A DNA stretch of 64,000 nucleotides from NCBI GenBank assembly GCA_902467875.1, contig CABQWP010000003.1, positions 1 to 64,000 of the forward strand, given 5' to 3'. The DNA comes from an uncultured Collinsella sp. GTDB lineage: Bacteria; Actinomycetota; Coriobacteriia; Coriobacteriales; Coriobacteriaceae. The translations under genes and the position numbers were made by a program. This document shows, in pieces, positions 8,241 to 15,815 of the stretch; the stretch's first letter is position 1; each line of letters starts with the position of its first letter. The notes below the pieces were generated by a model. It was not told the DNA's origin. It ran no database searches and saw only the letters and a program-made list of their open reading frames with translations.

Positions 8241-9548
8241 ATGAGCAAGACAATAGTTAGGCCCACGCTTTCGCTGGGCAACCACATCTATCTGTATCGC
8301 CTGCTGCGCGATGCGATTGGATGCGGCAAGCAAACGTTTATGACGCAGGTCGAGGAGGCACTCGCCGCTGGCGACATGACCGCTTATGACCTGGGCTTCG
8401 AGTCCACGCGCGAGCTGCTCGAGGAGCTCGACGACTGCATTAAGCTGACCGTCTTTAAGGGCGGCCGCCTGTATGCCACCGTCATCGCCAACGAGGCTTG
8501 GGATGCCGCCCTTGCCAAGGGCGAGGACAAGCCCAAGGCAGCCAAGGGCGCTAAGCAGTCCTACAAAAAGAAAAAGCGCGGTGAGAAGGACCTCAAGGCC
8601 GTGCGTCCCAAGCACGTTAAACGTCCCAAGCCAGAAACCATGGTTGAAGCCGCGCCGGAACCCGAGCCCGAGACAGGGATCGAAGTCGCTATTGAGGTAA
8701 CGGCAGAAGCCGAAACCGAAATCGCCGCCACGACCGATCCCAAAGTCATATCCGAGCAGGAAGCCACTGTGGAGCTCAATGAAGCGCCCAAGTCGACAAC
8801 CAAAGAAGCTGCTAACCAACCCGAGACGCCTACGTTCCAAAACAGCGATGTCTTTGGCAACGAGGCCGAGGACGATCAGTCCGACGAGCCCGCAGATCAA
8901 GACGCTACCGAGTCGGCGCCGGAGCCCGAGACGCCGCAGCCCGCCATCTCGCTCACGGTCGTCTATGACCCCGAGAACGCCAACGCCGGCATCACCACCA
9001 TGGCATCCACGCCGGTCGAGACAAAGCCGAGCATCGAGAACGAGAACGCAACGCAGGTTGAGATTGAAACTGCAGCTGCAGACGCGCCCGTCACCGTGAA
9101 GCCCGCAGATTCCACAATCAAGCCGGAAACGACGCCGGAGCCCGCACCCGTCATCGAATCCGTGCCCACCTCTGCTTGCGACCAAATTCCCGCACCGGCA
9201 CCGGCTCCGGCACCCGCAGCGGCCCCAACCCCCGCACCTGCAGCGCCCGCCATCCCCGAGGACTTCCCCGTCGATTTCGCAACCGAGGTCTTCTGCCCCG
9301 GCCCGCTTCTGCACCAGTTGTCGACCTATCTCCCCTACGGCGCCGACACGCTCGGCATCATCGGCGAGTACTACTGGATCGCCCGCGAGCTCGGTACCAT
9401 CGAGGCCGCGCGAAACCGTGCAAGCTTCCCCCTGCACTATACGCAGGCCGGCGAGCGCCACGAAGTCACCGTGCGCATTCGCCGCAACACCACCGGTGGC
9501 CTCGGATCCACCTGGGCCATCGATAAAGTCGAAGAACCCGAGCAGTAA
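8241..9548 (+). CDS. Two-domain protein with LOTUS-like N-terminus and acidic linker, function unknown
   Basis: The 435-residue protein has three zones. Residues 1-95 form a compact helical domain (YLYRLLRDAIGCGKQTF, then YDLGFESTRELLEELDDCI) with the helix pattern of winged-helix OST-HTH/LOTUS folds; this comparison is by eye. Residues 95-130 are very Lys/Arg-rich (YKKKKRGEKDLK). About 215 residues of Pro/Glu/Ala-rich acidic linker follow. The C-terminal 85 residues are again structured (LSTYLPYGADTLGIIGEYYW and VRIRRNTTGGLGSTW). A basic patch plus a LOTUS-like domain hints at nucleic-acid binding, which is unproven. The start is set by AGAGGAG ahead of the ATG at 8241. Confidence 0.65.
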   Translation: MSKTIVRPTLSLGNHIYLYRLLRDAIGCGKQTFMTQVEEALAAGDMTAYDLGFESTRELLEELDDCIKLTVFKGGRLYATVIANEAWDAALAKGEDKPKAAKGAKQSYKKKKRGEKDLKAVRPKHVKRPKPETMVEAAPEPEPETGIEVAIEVTAEAETEIAATTDPKVISEQEATVELNEAPKSTTKEAANQPETPTFQNSDVFGNEAEDDQSDEPADQDATESAPEPETPQPAISLTVVYDPENANAGITTMASTPVETKPSIENENATQVEIETAAADAPVTVKPADSTIKPETTPEPAPVIESVPTSACDQIPAPAPAPAPAAAPTPAPAAPAIPEDFPVDFATEVFCPGPLLHQLSTYLPYGADTLGIIGEYYWIARELGTIEAARNRASFPLHYTQAGERHEVTVRIRRNTTGGLGSTWAIDKVEEPEQ

Positions 9549-9553
9549 CGACA

Positions 9554-9593
9554 AACGGCTCAAATCCAAATCAGGATTTGAGCCGTTTTTATT
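9554..9593 (+). terminator. Intrinsic terminator
   Basis: The perfect 13-bp stem ACGGCTCAAATCC/GGATTTGAGCCGT with a five-base loop is followed by TTTT, six bases after the stop at 9548. Confidence 0.92.
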
Positions 9594-9602
9594 TGTTGAT
9601 GT

Positions 9603-9757
9603 TGCGTAACCAACAGCGAGCGGGCCGCAAGTGCCCCAGGTTGCCGTGAAAGAGGAGCGACGCGTACTTCGGTACGCGAGCGACGGCTTGAACGGCAAGA
9701 TGGGGTGCTTGCGACCCGCGCAGCGTCGAGCAGTTACGCGGTTTGGAAAACCGCGTA
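9603..9757. repeat. Long imperfect hairpin element between convergent genes
   Basis: Two arms of about 45 bases pair imperfectly. For example, GCGGGCCGCAAGTGCCCC on the left matches the complement of GGGGTGCTTGCGACCCGC on the right. They enclose an inner GCGTAC-TTCG-GTACGC hairpin flanked by direct GAGCGAC copies. The right end merges with a separate perfect hairpin, GTTACGCGGTTT-GGA-AAACCGCGTAAC (about 9733-9759), that can terminate ettA. There is no reading frame. It is likely a non-autonomous or REP-like element. Confidence 0.65.
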
Positions 9758-9762
9758 ACGAT

Positions 9763-11442
9763 CTAGTCGCGCGTCAGCTTACGGTGGATACGATGCGGCT
9801 GGGCCGCGTCCTCGCCCAGGCGCTCGATGCGGTTGGCCTGATAGGCCTCGAAGTTGCCCTCGAACCAATACCAGTTGCCCGGGTTCTCGTCGGTGCCTTC
9901 CCACGCCAGAATGTGCGTGGCGACGCGGTCCAGGAACATACGGTCATGGCTAATGACCACCGAGCAGCCCGGGAACTCGAGCAGCGCCGCTTCGAGCGAG
10001 GACAGCGTCTCGACGTCGAGGTCGTTCGTAGGCTCGTCGAGGAGCAGCAGGTTGCCGCCCTGCTTGAGCGTGAGCGCCAGGTTCAGACGGTTGCGCTCGC
10101 CACCGGAAAGTACGCCAGCGCGCTTCTGCTGGTCCTGGCCCTTAAAGCCAAAGCTCGCCACATAAGCGCGGCTCGGAACCTCGGTCTCGCCGACCATCAT
10201 GTGGTCCAGGCCGTCCGAGACGACCTCCCATAGGTTCTTATCGGGGTCGATGCCGGAGCGGTTCTGGTCGACATAGGAGATCTTGACGGTCTCGCCCACC
10301 TCAAGCTCGCCCGAAGTCAGCGGCTCCAGACCCACAATCGTCTTGAACAGCGTGGTCTTACCGACACCGTTGGGGCCGATGACGCCCACGATGCCGTTGC
10401 GCGGCAGGGTGAACGAAAGGTCATCGATGAGCACGCGGCCATCGAACTCCTTGTGCAGATGATGGGCCTCGAGCACCTTGTTGCCCAAACGCGGGCCCAC
10501 AGGGATGCGGATGTCGGTCCAGTCGAGCTTCTGGCTTGCGCGGGCCTCGGCCTCCATCTCCTCGTAGCGAGCCAGACGGGCCTTGTTCTTGGCCTGACGG
10601 GCCTTGGGCGAGCTGCGCACCCACTCGAGCTCGGCCTCCATGCGCTTGGCGAGCTTGGCGTCGCGGTTGCCCTGTGCCTCGATACGGGCGGCCTTGGTCT
10701 CCAGATACGTGGAGTAGTTGCCCTTGTAGGGATAAAGGTGACCGCGGTCGACCTCGCAGATCCACTCGGCAACGTTATCCAGGAAGTAGCGATCGTGTGT
10801 GACGGCAAGCACCGCGCCCTGGTAGTTGTGCAGGAAGTGCTCGAGCCACAGGATCGACTCGGCGTCCAGGTGGTTCGTGGGCTCGTCGAGCAGCAGCAGG
10901 TCGGGAGCCTCGAGCAGCAGCTTGCACAGGGCCACGCGGCGGCGCTCGCCGCCGGAAAGCACGTTGACCGGCATGTCGGAATCGGGCAGCTGCAGGGCGT
11001 CCATGGCCTGGCCGAGCTTGGAATCGATATCCCAGCCGTCGGCGGCGTCGATCTCGTCCTGGAGCTTTCCCATCTCAGCCATGAGGGCGTCCATGTCGCA
11101 GTCCGGGTCGCACATCTCCTCGCCGATCTTATTGAAGCGATCGACCTTGGCGATCATATCGCCAAACGCCATGCGCACGTTCTCGATAACGGTCTTGTCG
11201 TCGTCGAGCGGCGGCTCCTGCTGCAGGATGCCCACGGTGTAGCCGGGGGTGAGCCTGGCATCGCCGTTGGAGACCTCCTCGATGCCGGCCATAATCTTGA
11301 GCAGGGTCGACTTGCCCATGCCGTTGGGGCCCACGACGCCGATCTTGGCACCGGGGTAGAAGCTCAGGGTCACGTCGTCAAGGATTACCTTGTCGCCATG
11401 GGCCTTACGAGCCTGATACATCTGGTAGATAAACTCCGCCAT
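9763..11442 (-). CDS. ettA: Energy-dependent translational throttle protein, ABC-F ATPase
   Basis: The 559-residue soluble protein has two ABC ATPase domains and no membrane part. ABC-F factors of the EttA subfamily bind the ribosomal E site and gate the first peptide-bond steps according to ATP/ADP state. Walker A motifs are GPNGMGKST (near residue 40) and GPNGVGKTT (near 360). Signatures are LSGGERRRVAL and LSGGERNRLNL, and Walker B motifs are LLLLDEPTNHLD and LLLLDEPTNDLD. The opening MAEFIYQMYQARKAHGDK and the arm region between domains are as in EttA. Length is typical. A terminator-like hairpin lies in the upstream region. Confidence 0.92.
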   Translation of the reverse strand: MAEFIYQMYQARKAHGDKVILDDVTLSFYPGAKIGVVGPNGMGKSTLLKIMAGIEEVSNGDARLTPGYTVGILQQEPPLDDDKTVIENVRMAFGDMIAKVDRFNKIGEEMCDPDCDMDALMAEMGKLQDEIDAADGWDIDSKLGQAMDALQLPDSDMPVNVLSGGERRRVALCKLLLEAPDLLLLDEPTNHLDAESILWLEHFLHNYQGAVLAVTHDRYFLDNVAEWICEVDRGHLYPYKGNYSTYLETKAARIEAQGNRDAKLAKRMEAELEWVRSSPKARQAKNKARLARYEEMEAEARASQKLDWTDIRIPVGPRLGNKVLEAHHLHKEFDGRVLIDDLSFTLPRNGIVGVIGPNGVGKTTLFKTIVGLEPLTSGELEVGETVKISYVDQNRSGIDPDKNLWEVVSDGLDHMMVGETEVPSRAYVASFGFKGQDQQKRAGVLSGGERNRLNLALTLKQGGNLLLLDEPTNDLDVETLSSLEAALLEFPGCSVVISHDRMFLDRVATHILAWEGTDENPGNWYWFEGNFEAYQANRIERLGEDAAQPHRIHRKLTRD

Positions 11443-11532
11443 TTGCCTGTTTTATCCTTTCTACCTGCTGTTTCCCTATTCTTGTTTCGCCTAAGTGGAA
11501 ACGAAATGGAAAAACCAGCTCTGAAACGTAAC

Positions 11533-11561
11533 GAAAAAGGGGCATGGTTGCCCATATCCCC
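11533..11561 (-). terminator. Intrinsic terminator between sdpI-like gene and ettA
   Basis: On the minus strand the hairpin GGGGATATGG-GCAA-CCATGCCCC has small internal bulges and is followed by TTTTT. It lies 67 bases after the SdpI-like stop and 90 bases before the ettA start. It could equally be an attenuator in the ettA leader, as is known for several ABC-F genes. Confidence 0.65.
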
Positions 11562-11627
11562 TAATACTACCTGGGAAAAGTTCCCCCGGAACATACTATG
11601 AACTGCGTACGCTAGTTTTCCGCAACC

Positions 11628-12332
11628 TTAGCGAGCGGCTCGCTGCGATTTGCGCCACAGCAGATACGAGTAGACGTAGACGGCTCCAACCGAACCAAAC
11701 GCCAGAACCGCAATCACCGCGGCGACGACTTCACTCGAAAGCACGCTGCCTGCCACGCCCATCACAATCAGGCCAAAGCCCAGCACCATAAAGCAGGCAC
11801 CGCCAAAGCGCTGCGTACGGCGCCAGTTCTCGGGATTGGCAAGCGCCCAAGGCGTCTTGATACCGAGCGTATAGTTCTGCTTCACACGCGGCAAGTAGTT
11901 GCCTACGCCGATGAACAGCAAACCGACAACACCGGAAATCAGCACGTTGACCGAACCGACCGCCGGCACCACGCCCCAGACCGTAAGCTCTCCCAGCCAG
12001 CTTATGGCGCACATGAACAATGTGAAGGCGATTACGAAGCCCTGATAGAACTTGCCCGAGGTTCGATATGCCTCACCTTTGGGATCGATGCGCGGCACCA
12101 CGCAGAACATTGCGAGAAGCACCAGAGGCAGCACGCCGAGCGCGGAGGCCATCCAGCTGGGACCCCAACCGTCGACGGCGCCGTTCGCGCCCCAGTGCGT
12201 GGGAATCTGCCCAGGCAAGCTCGGCATCACCATGAGATGCGCTGCGACATTGGCGACGCACAGAGCGACCAGCGCAATCCACACGCGCGACGATACCCCC
12301 GTGGGGTGAATGCCCTTGTTTTCGTTATTCAT
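11628..12332 (-). CDS. SdpI-family membrane protein
   Basis: The 234-residue protein has about six hydrophobic segments, with the DUF1648 signature PTHWGANGAVDGWGP near residue 48 and the SdpI segment NYLPRVKQNYTLGIKTPWAL near residue 150. In Bacillus, SdpI gives immunity to the SdpC toxin and sequesters the ArsR-type repressor SdpR at the membrane. Here the ATG at 12332 overlaps the end of an ArsR-type gene by eight bases, so the two are translationally coupled, as sdpR-sdpI are. No SdpC-like toxin gene is visible. An in-frame GTG three codons upstream is an alternative start. Family call firm, role inferred. Confidence 0.85.
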   Translation of the reverse strand: MNNENKGIHPTGVSSRVWIALVALCVANVAAHLMVMPSLPGQIPTHWGANGAVDGWGPSWMASALGVLPLVLLAMFCVVPRIDPKGEAYRTSGKFYQGFVIAFTLFMCAISWLGELTVWGVVPAVGSVNVLISGVVGLLFIGVGNYLPRVKQNYTLGIKTPWALANPENWRRTQRFGGACFMVLGFGLIVMGVAGSVLSSEVVAAVIAVLAFGSVGAVYVYSYLLWRKSQRAAR

Positions 12333-12603
12333 CCTTATCACCTTCCGTGTTTGTAAAGCCCATAAACCAACCGATCAAGTCCTGCATGACGGTAGTGTTT
12401 AAGCTGTATACGATGTTTTGACCATGACGTTCGTCGGTTACCAACCCGGCGTTTTTGAGCGTCGCCAAGTGATGGCTCAGCGACGGCTTACTGATATCGA
12501 AATGCTCGGCAAGCTCCCCCGCCGTGCAATTGCCCTCGCGCAGCAACTCCAAAATGCGCCGTCGCGTTGGATCGGCAAGCGCCTTAAAACCCTCTCCCGG
12601 CAT
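12325..12603 (-). CDS. ArsR-family repressor, SdpR-like
   Basis: The 92-residue winged-helix regulator has the helix-turn-helix core GELAEHFDISKPSLSHHLAT (residues about 31-50) and the leading FKALADPTRRRILELLREG typical of the family. The metal-binding cysteines of ArsR/SmtB are absent, which fits the SdpR and autorepressor branch. The start at 12603 is favoured over 12621 because GGGGG lies six bases upstream. It overlaps the SdpI-like gene. A TTAGA-TGTTTG-TCTAA palindrome overlapping its own promoter (12652-12667) suggests autorepression. Confidence 0.85.
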   Translation of the reverse strand: MPGEGFKALADPTRRRILELLREGNCTAGELAEHFDISKPSLSHHLATLKNAGLVTDERHGQNIVYSLNTTVMQDLIGWFMGFTNTEGDKDE

Positions 12604-12637
12604 AAGACCCCCTTTCATCATCTCTCATGACGCGCAC

Positions 12638-12667
12638 ACTATACTCGATATTTAGATGTTTGTCTAA
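12638..12667 (-). promoter_or_regulatory. Promoter and probable operator of the ArsR/SdpI operon
   Basis: On the minus strand TAGACA (12661-12666) and TATAGT (12638-12643) are 17 bases apart. The inverted repeat TTAGA-N6-TCTAA (12652-12667), of the ArsR operator type, overlaps the -35. Confidence 0.55.
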
Positions 12668-12689
12668 TTATCTAATACAGGAACATCTA

Positions 12690-12718
12690 TAGAACATTCG
12701 TTCGTATTTAGCTACAAT
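12690..12718 (+). promoter_or_regulatory. Likely promoter of the small membrane-peptide mRNA
   Basis: TACAAT at 12713-12718 is a good -10. The -35 region (TAGAAC/AGAACA near 12690-12696) is weak. Transcription would begin near 12725, just before GAAGCAGATGG. Confidence 0.45.
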
Positions 12719-12769
12719 GGAAGTTGAAGCAGATGGGCCAGCTCCCTCTACCCGAGAAGGAGATGGACT

Positions 12770-12856
12770 ATGAGTATTGACGATGTCCTGACGTTGTTAT
12801 TGCTTGTAATCGCGGCTGTGGAGCTCGGCATCCACATTGGAGGTCGAATGAAATAG
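12770..12856 (+). CDS. 28-residue hydrophobic peptide, candidate type I toxin (holin-like)
   Basis: The ATG at 12770 is preceded by AGAAGGAGATGG, a strong ribosome site. The peptide opens MSIDDVLTLLLLVIAAVELG and ends HIGGRMK: one membrane helix after a short acidic start, then a basic tail. This matches the plan of small putative holin-like and Fst-like type I toxins. An 11-bp repeat, GAAGCAGATGG (12726-12736), near the 5' end of the mRNA is complementary to CCATCTGCTTC (12940-12950) near its 3' end, so the message can fold end to end. A converging antisense RNA with its own promoter and terminator overlaps the 3' region. Toxicity and family membership are inferred. Confidence 0.6.
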   Translation: MSIDDVLTLLLLVIAAVELGIHIGGRMK

Positions 12857-12882
12857 CCGCCCCCGCGTAATGCGAAGACGGC
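12845..12882 (-). terminator. Terminator of the antisense RNA
   Basis: On the minus strand GCCGTCTTCGC-ATTAC-GCGGGGGCGGC forms eleven consecutive pairs, three of them G-U, and TATTTCATT follows. Read on the plus strand the same stem has several A-C mismatches. It is therefore directional and suits an antisense transcript ending at the peptide's stop codon. Confidence 0.6.
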
Positions 12883-12942
12883 CACTTCTCACGCTACAAA
12901 CGTGTTTGGGAGTTGGCCAACCCGCGGCAACGGGTGCCATCT
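12848..12942 (-). ncRNA. Candidate antisense antitoxin RNA, about 95 nt
   Basis: The RNA would start near 12942 from the promoter at 12948-12976 and end at the stem at 12856-12882. It would be fully complementary to the 3' untranslated part of the peptide mRNA and touch its stop codon. Its own 5' end repeats the GAAGCAGATGG sequence found near the mRNA 5' end. The convergent layout is that of type I systems such as txpA/ratA and par. Confidence 0.55.
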
Positions 12943-12947
12943 GCTTC

Positions 12948-12976
12948 ATCTTATGCGAATCACTGCCTCATTTCAA
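12948..12976 (-). promoter_or_regulatory. Strong minus-strand promoter for the antisense RNA
   Basis: TTGAAA (12971-12976) and TAAGAT (12948-12953) are 17 bases apart, near consensus. No protein gene lies downstream on this strand until the ArsR/SdpI operon, which has its own promoter. Confidence 0.65.
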
Positions 12977-13063
12977 CAAGCCCCTAGGGCTCAAATGGAA
13001 TCGCGATAATACCTATAATGACGATAGCTAAAACACGATTCGCTTCCCCATCGGAGGATGTCT

Positions 13064-13861
13064 ATGACCGAAACCACAGCCGCAACCCCCAACGAGACAC
13101 GCGACACCAAGCTCGAGATCATCATGGGCCGCGAGGCACTCGACAAACTCGCCGCCGCCACGGTGCTGGTGCTCGGCTGCGGAGGTGTGGGCTCCAATTG
13201 CTGCGAGGCACTTGTCCGCGGCGGCATTGGTCATTTCGTCATTCTGGATAAGGACATCATCGCGCCCAGCAATATCAATCGCCAGGCCATCGCCTTTCAA
13301 AGCACCATCGGCAAGCGCAAGGTCGATGTTATGGAAGCCATGATCCACGACATCAATCCAGCCGCTACCGTCATCAAGCGCACCGAATACCTGTTGAGCG
13401 ACAATATCGACGAATTTTTCGCGCGCGTTTTGGAGCAGACGGACGGCAAGCTCGACTACGTCGTCGACGCCATCGACACCATCTCGGCCAAGCTCACCAT
13501 TGCCAAATATGCTCAGGACCACGACATTCGTTTGGTTAGCTCCATGGGCGGGGCCAACAAGCTCCATCCCGAGTGCCTCCGCTTTGCCGACATTTTCGAT
13601 ACGGTACGTGACCCCATGAGCCGCATCATGCGCAAAGAATGCAAGAAGCGCGGAATCAAGAGTCTTCATGTACTGTTTAGCTGCGAGGAATCGGTTAAGA
13701 CACAGCCCCGCGACCCTTCCAATATCCACGAGCGCACCGAGCTCGGAACCGCCAGCTTTATGCCGCCCATCATGGGCCAGATGATTGCCGGCGAGGTTAT
13801 CCGCCAGATCAGTGGCCGCGGCACCGAGCGCGTGCGCGCCGATGGCCAGCGCTTGGACTAG
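13064..13861 (+). CDS. tcdA: tRNA threonylcarbamoyladenosine dehydratase, TcdA (CsdL)
   Basis: The 265-residue E1-like enzyme uses ATP to cyclise t6A37 in ANN-decoding tRNAs to the hydantoin form. The Rossmann nucleotide loop is VLVLGCGGVGSNCCEAL (near residue 35) and the adenylating segment is NINRQAIAF. VDAIDTISAKLTI and SSMGGANKLHPE follow, all typical of the YgdL/TcdA group rather than ThiF or MoeB. Length is normal. The ATG at 13064 is six bases after GGAGG. A TATAAT -10 lies at 13014. The next gene, tatD, starts 14 bases after the stop, so they are probably co-transcribed. Confidence 0.9.
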   Translation: MTETTAATPNETRDTKLEIIMGREALDKLAAATVLVLGCGGVGSNCCEALVRGGIGHFVILDKDIIAPSNINRQAIAFQSTIGKRKVDVMEAMIHDINPAATVIKRTEYLLSDNIDEFFARVLEQTDGKLDYVVDAIDTISAKLTIAKYAQDHDIRLVSSMGGANKLHPECLRFADIFDTVRDPMSRIMRKECKKRGIKSLHVLFSCEESVKTQPRDPSNIHERTELGTASFMPPIMGQMIAGEVIRQISGRGTERVRADGQRLD

Positions 13862-13875
13862 CGGAGCGCGCCGAG

Positions 13876-14658
13876 ATGGAGCCCCGGTTATTTGATGCAC
13901 ACTGCCATCTTGATTTAATGGCTCACCCGGACGCCGTTGCCGATGAGGCAACGGCGCTGGGCTTGGGTCTATTTGATTGCGGCGTCGATCCACGCGACTT
14001 TTCGGCCGCAAACGAGCGCGCTCGTCGCCACCCGGGCATCATCGCCGGCGTTGGGCTTCACCCCTGGTGGCTCGCCGATGGCCACTGCGGTTTTGCCGAA
14101 GTCAATCTGCTTTGCGAAGTTGCTGCCCAAGAACGCTACATCGGCGAAGTCGGACTCGACTTTTCCGCGCGCTTTGCTGGAAGTGAGCCGCTACAAATAC
14201 AGGCACTTAACCGGCTCTGCGATGCGCTCGTGCAGCATCCTCTTACCGGGCGCGTGATATCAATTCACGCCGTTCGTTCGGCAGGAGCCGTACTGGACGT
14301 CCTCGAATCGCATGGACTACTCATCCCAAACCCCGACTCCCCCGCTATCATCTTCCACTGGTTTAGCGGCACTTCGGACGAACTCACCCGCGCGCGTAAT
14401 GCGGGCTGCTATTTTTCCGTCAACGAACGCATGCTCGCGACCAAGCGCTGTCGCGAATACGCACGACAGATTCCACTCGACCGCCTACTGCTCGAGACCG
14501 ATGCGCCGGCCGAGCCAAACACAGAAACAAGCACGCAGTCGCTCATCAGGTCGCTCACAAGGACCTCAGAACGCATCACCTCGCTCAAAAACTGCGACGC
14601 AAAGCGCATCGAGTCGATAGTTTTAACAAATGCGCGCTCTGTTTTTGACCTTCGCTAA
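13876..14658 (+). CDS. tatD: TatD-family metal-dependent hydrolase
   Basis: The 260-residue TIM-barrel hydrolase has the full set of metal ligands: FDAHCHLD at the start, GEVGLDF in the middle, then SIHAV, FHWFSG and LLETDAP. TatD proteins act as 3'-5' DNases and RNases in vitro and may serve in repair or turnover. Close relatives include D-aminoacyl-tRNA deacylase-type enzymes, so the physiological substrate is uncertain. It lies 14 bases after tcdA and ends five bases before a 233-bp inverted-repeat element that supplies its 3' untranslated region. Confidence 0.87.
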   Translation: MEPRLFDAHCHLDLMAHPDAVADEATALGLGLFDCGVDPRDFSAANERARRHPGIIAGVGLHPWWLADGHCGFAEVNLLCEVAAQERYIGEVGLDFSARFAGSEPLQIQALNRLCDALVQHPLTGRVISIHAVRSAGAVLDVLESHGLLIPNPDSPAIIFHWFSGTSDELTRARNAGCYFSVNERMLATKRCREYARQIPLDRLLLETDAPAEPNTETSTQSLIRSLTRTSERITSLKNCDAKRIESIVLTNARSVFDLR

Positions 14659-14663
14659 CCCCT

Positions 14664-14896
14664 GGTGTGCAAAAAATGCCAAATATGAGTACTGCTACCG
14701 GAATGGATACATTTCTTTTAACTTTCCAACCGCCAGAATAATCCTCGATTGTCCGCTAATTAAAGCTTTTACAGTCATTCATCCTGCGTTTTCACAAATC
14801 TTAAACCCCTCCAGACGCTCAAATCACGTCTGAAGGGGTTGATTTTGCTGCGACTAAATTAGTCACAGTACTCATATTTGGCATTTTTTGCACACC
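14664..14896. repeat. 233-bp element with perfect 31-bp inverted ends
   Basis: Positions 14664-14694 and 14866-14896 are perfect reverse complements (GGTGTGCAAAAAATGCCAAA and on to TGAGTACTG). The 171 bases between them are AT-rich and hold a terminator but no gene. Each convergent neighbour, tatD and the PfkB kinase, therefore reads into the same 31-base sequence in sense orientation. It is MITE-like or a paired 3'-UTR motif. Confidence 0.85.
14804..14846. terminator. Terminator inside the 233-bp element
   Basis: The stem AACCCCTCCAGACG/CGTCTGAAGGGGTT with a nine-base loop has GATTTT after it on the plus strand and TTTAAG on the minus strand. It probably serves both convergent genes. Confidence 0.85.
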
Positions 14897-14937
14897 GGGT
14901 CCCGAGGAGGCGCCTGCACCTCCCCGGGACCGCTCGG

Positions 14938-15801
14938 CTATTCGACGATTGGTGCTCCGTGGCCCCAAGAACCTTCCATGCCGCACACGGTCGAGGCAAA
15001 CCCGGCAGCAAAGTCGAGCGCGCGCTCGATGGCCTCGGCGCCATCTTCACCACGCTTGGCGGAATCGAGATAGCACATCAAAAACGAGGTAAGGAACGAG
15101 TCGCCCGCCCCCATGGTGTCCTTCATGTCCGTTACCGGTTTAGCCAGCTGGCGGTAATAACGATCGCCGTCGTAAGCAATGCAGCCCTCGGCGCCCGCCG
15201 TAGCCGACACAAAACGCGGACCCAGGCCCTTCACCCATGCCAGACGCTCGCGAACCTCATCCTCACTCGCAGCATCCGCCGCACTAAAGAAAGCGAAATC
15301 GACGTAGGGCGCAATCTGCTCGTAGTACTCGTCGGTAGAGTCGTCCGAAAAGTCAAAAGAGACCGTGACGCCCGCAGCCTTCAACTTGGGCAGCTCGCGC
15401 TCGGTAAAGCAATAGTTGCCCGAATGAACCACATCGAACTGCTTCATGTACGAAAGGTCAAAGCGATCGAGGACATAGCGCGCATCGCCACGGATACCGC
15501 CCTCGTTGGAGCCAAGGAAGACACGGTCACCGTCAACGACGGTCACGCGAGCCGCTCCGTTCTCGCCAATCATCTGCTCGCACTTGTCAAGCTCGATACC
15601 CTCATCCTCGAGGCTTGCAATGACATGCTCGGCAGCGGCATCATTGCCAAAAATGCCCATGTATGCGGAGCGTGCGGCACCGCATTTCTTGGCATAAACG
15701 GCGAAGTTCACCGCATTGCCGCCGGGATACATGGTGTGGATATGCTCGTAGCGATCGACGACGTTGTCGCCAAATCCGAGCGCGTTAACGTTAAATGCCA
15801 T
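14938..15801 (-). CDS. frlD: PfkB-family sugar kinase, fructoselysine 6-kinase-like
   Basis: The 287-residue ribokinase-fold enzyme has PGGNAVNFAVY near residue 26 and the catalytic DTMGAGDSF near 230. The sequence VSFDFSD followed by VDFAFFSA is close to E. coli FrlD, which phosphorylates fructoselysine or psicoselysine at C6. It is the last gene of the locus that starts with the GntR regulator and lies 14 bases after the FrlB-like gene. Together they would convert an Amadori compound to glucose 6-phosphate and a free amine. The amine part of the substrate cannot be told from sequence. Confidence 0.85.
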   Translation of the reverse strand: MAFNVNALGFGDNVVDRYEHIHTMYPGGNAVNFAVYAKKCGAARSAYMGIFGNDAAAEHVIASLEDEGIELDKCEQMIGENGAARVTVVDGDRVFLGSNEGGIRGDARYVLDRFDLSYMKQFDVVHSGNYCFTERELPKLKAAGVTVSFDFSDDSTDEYYEQIAPYVDFAFFSAADAASEDEVRERLAWVKGLGPRFVSATAGAEGCIAYDGDRYYRQLAKPVTDMKDTMGAGDSFLTSFLMCYLDSAKRGEDGAEAIERALDFAAGFASTVCGMEGSWGHGAPIVE

Positions 15802-15815
15802 GGCCTTTGCTCCTT

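Noticed and set aside
8097..9698. 533-codon minus-strand frame across the LOTUS-like gene
   Set aside because: It is rich in Gly, Arg and Leu from the reversed Pro/Glu/Ala linker, crosses two terminators, and has no domain.
14664..14896. Insertion sequence
   Set aside because: There is no transposase frame within 233 bases. At most it is a non-autonomous element.
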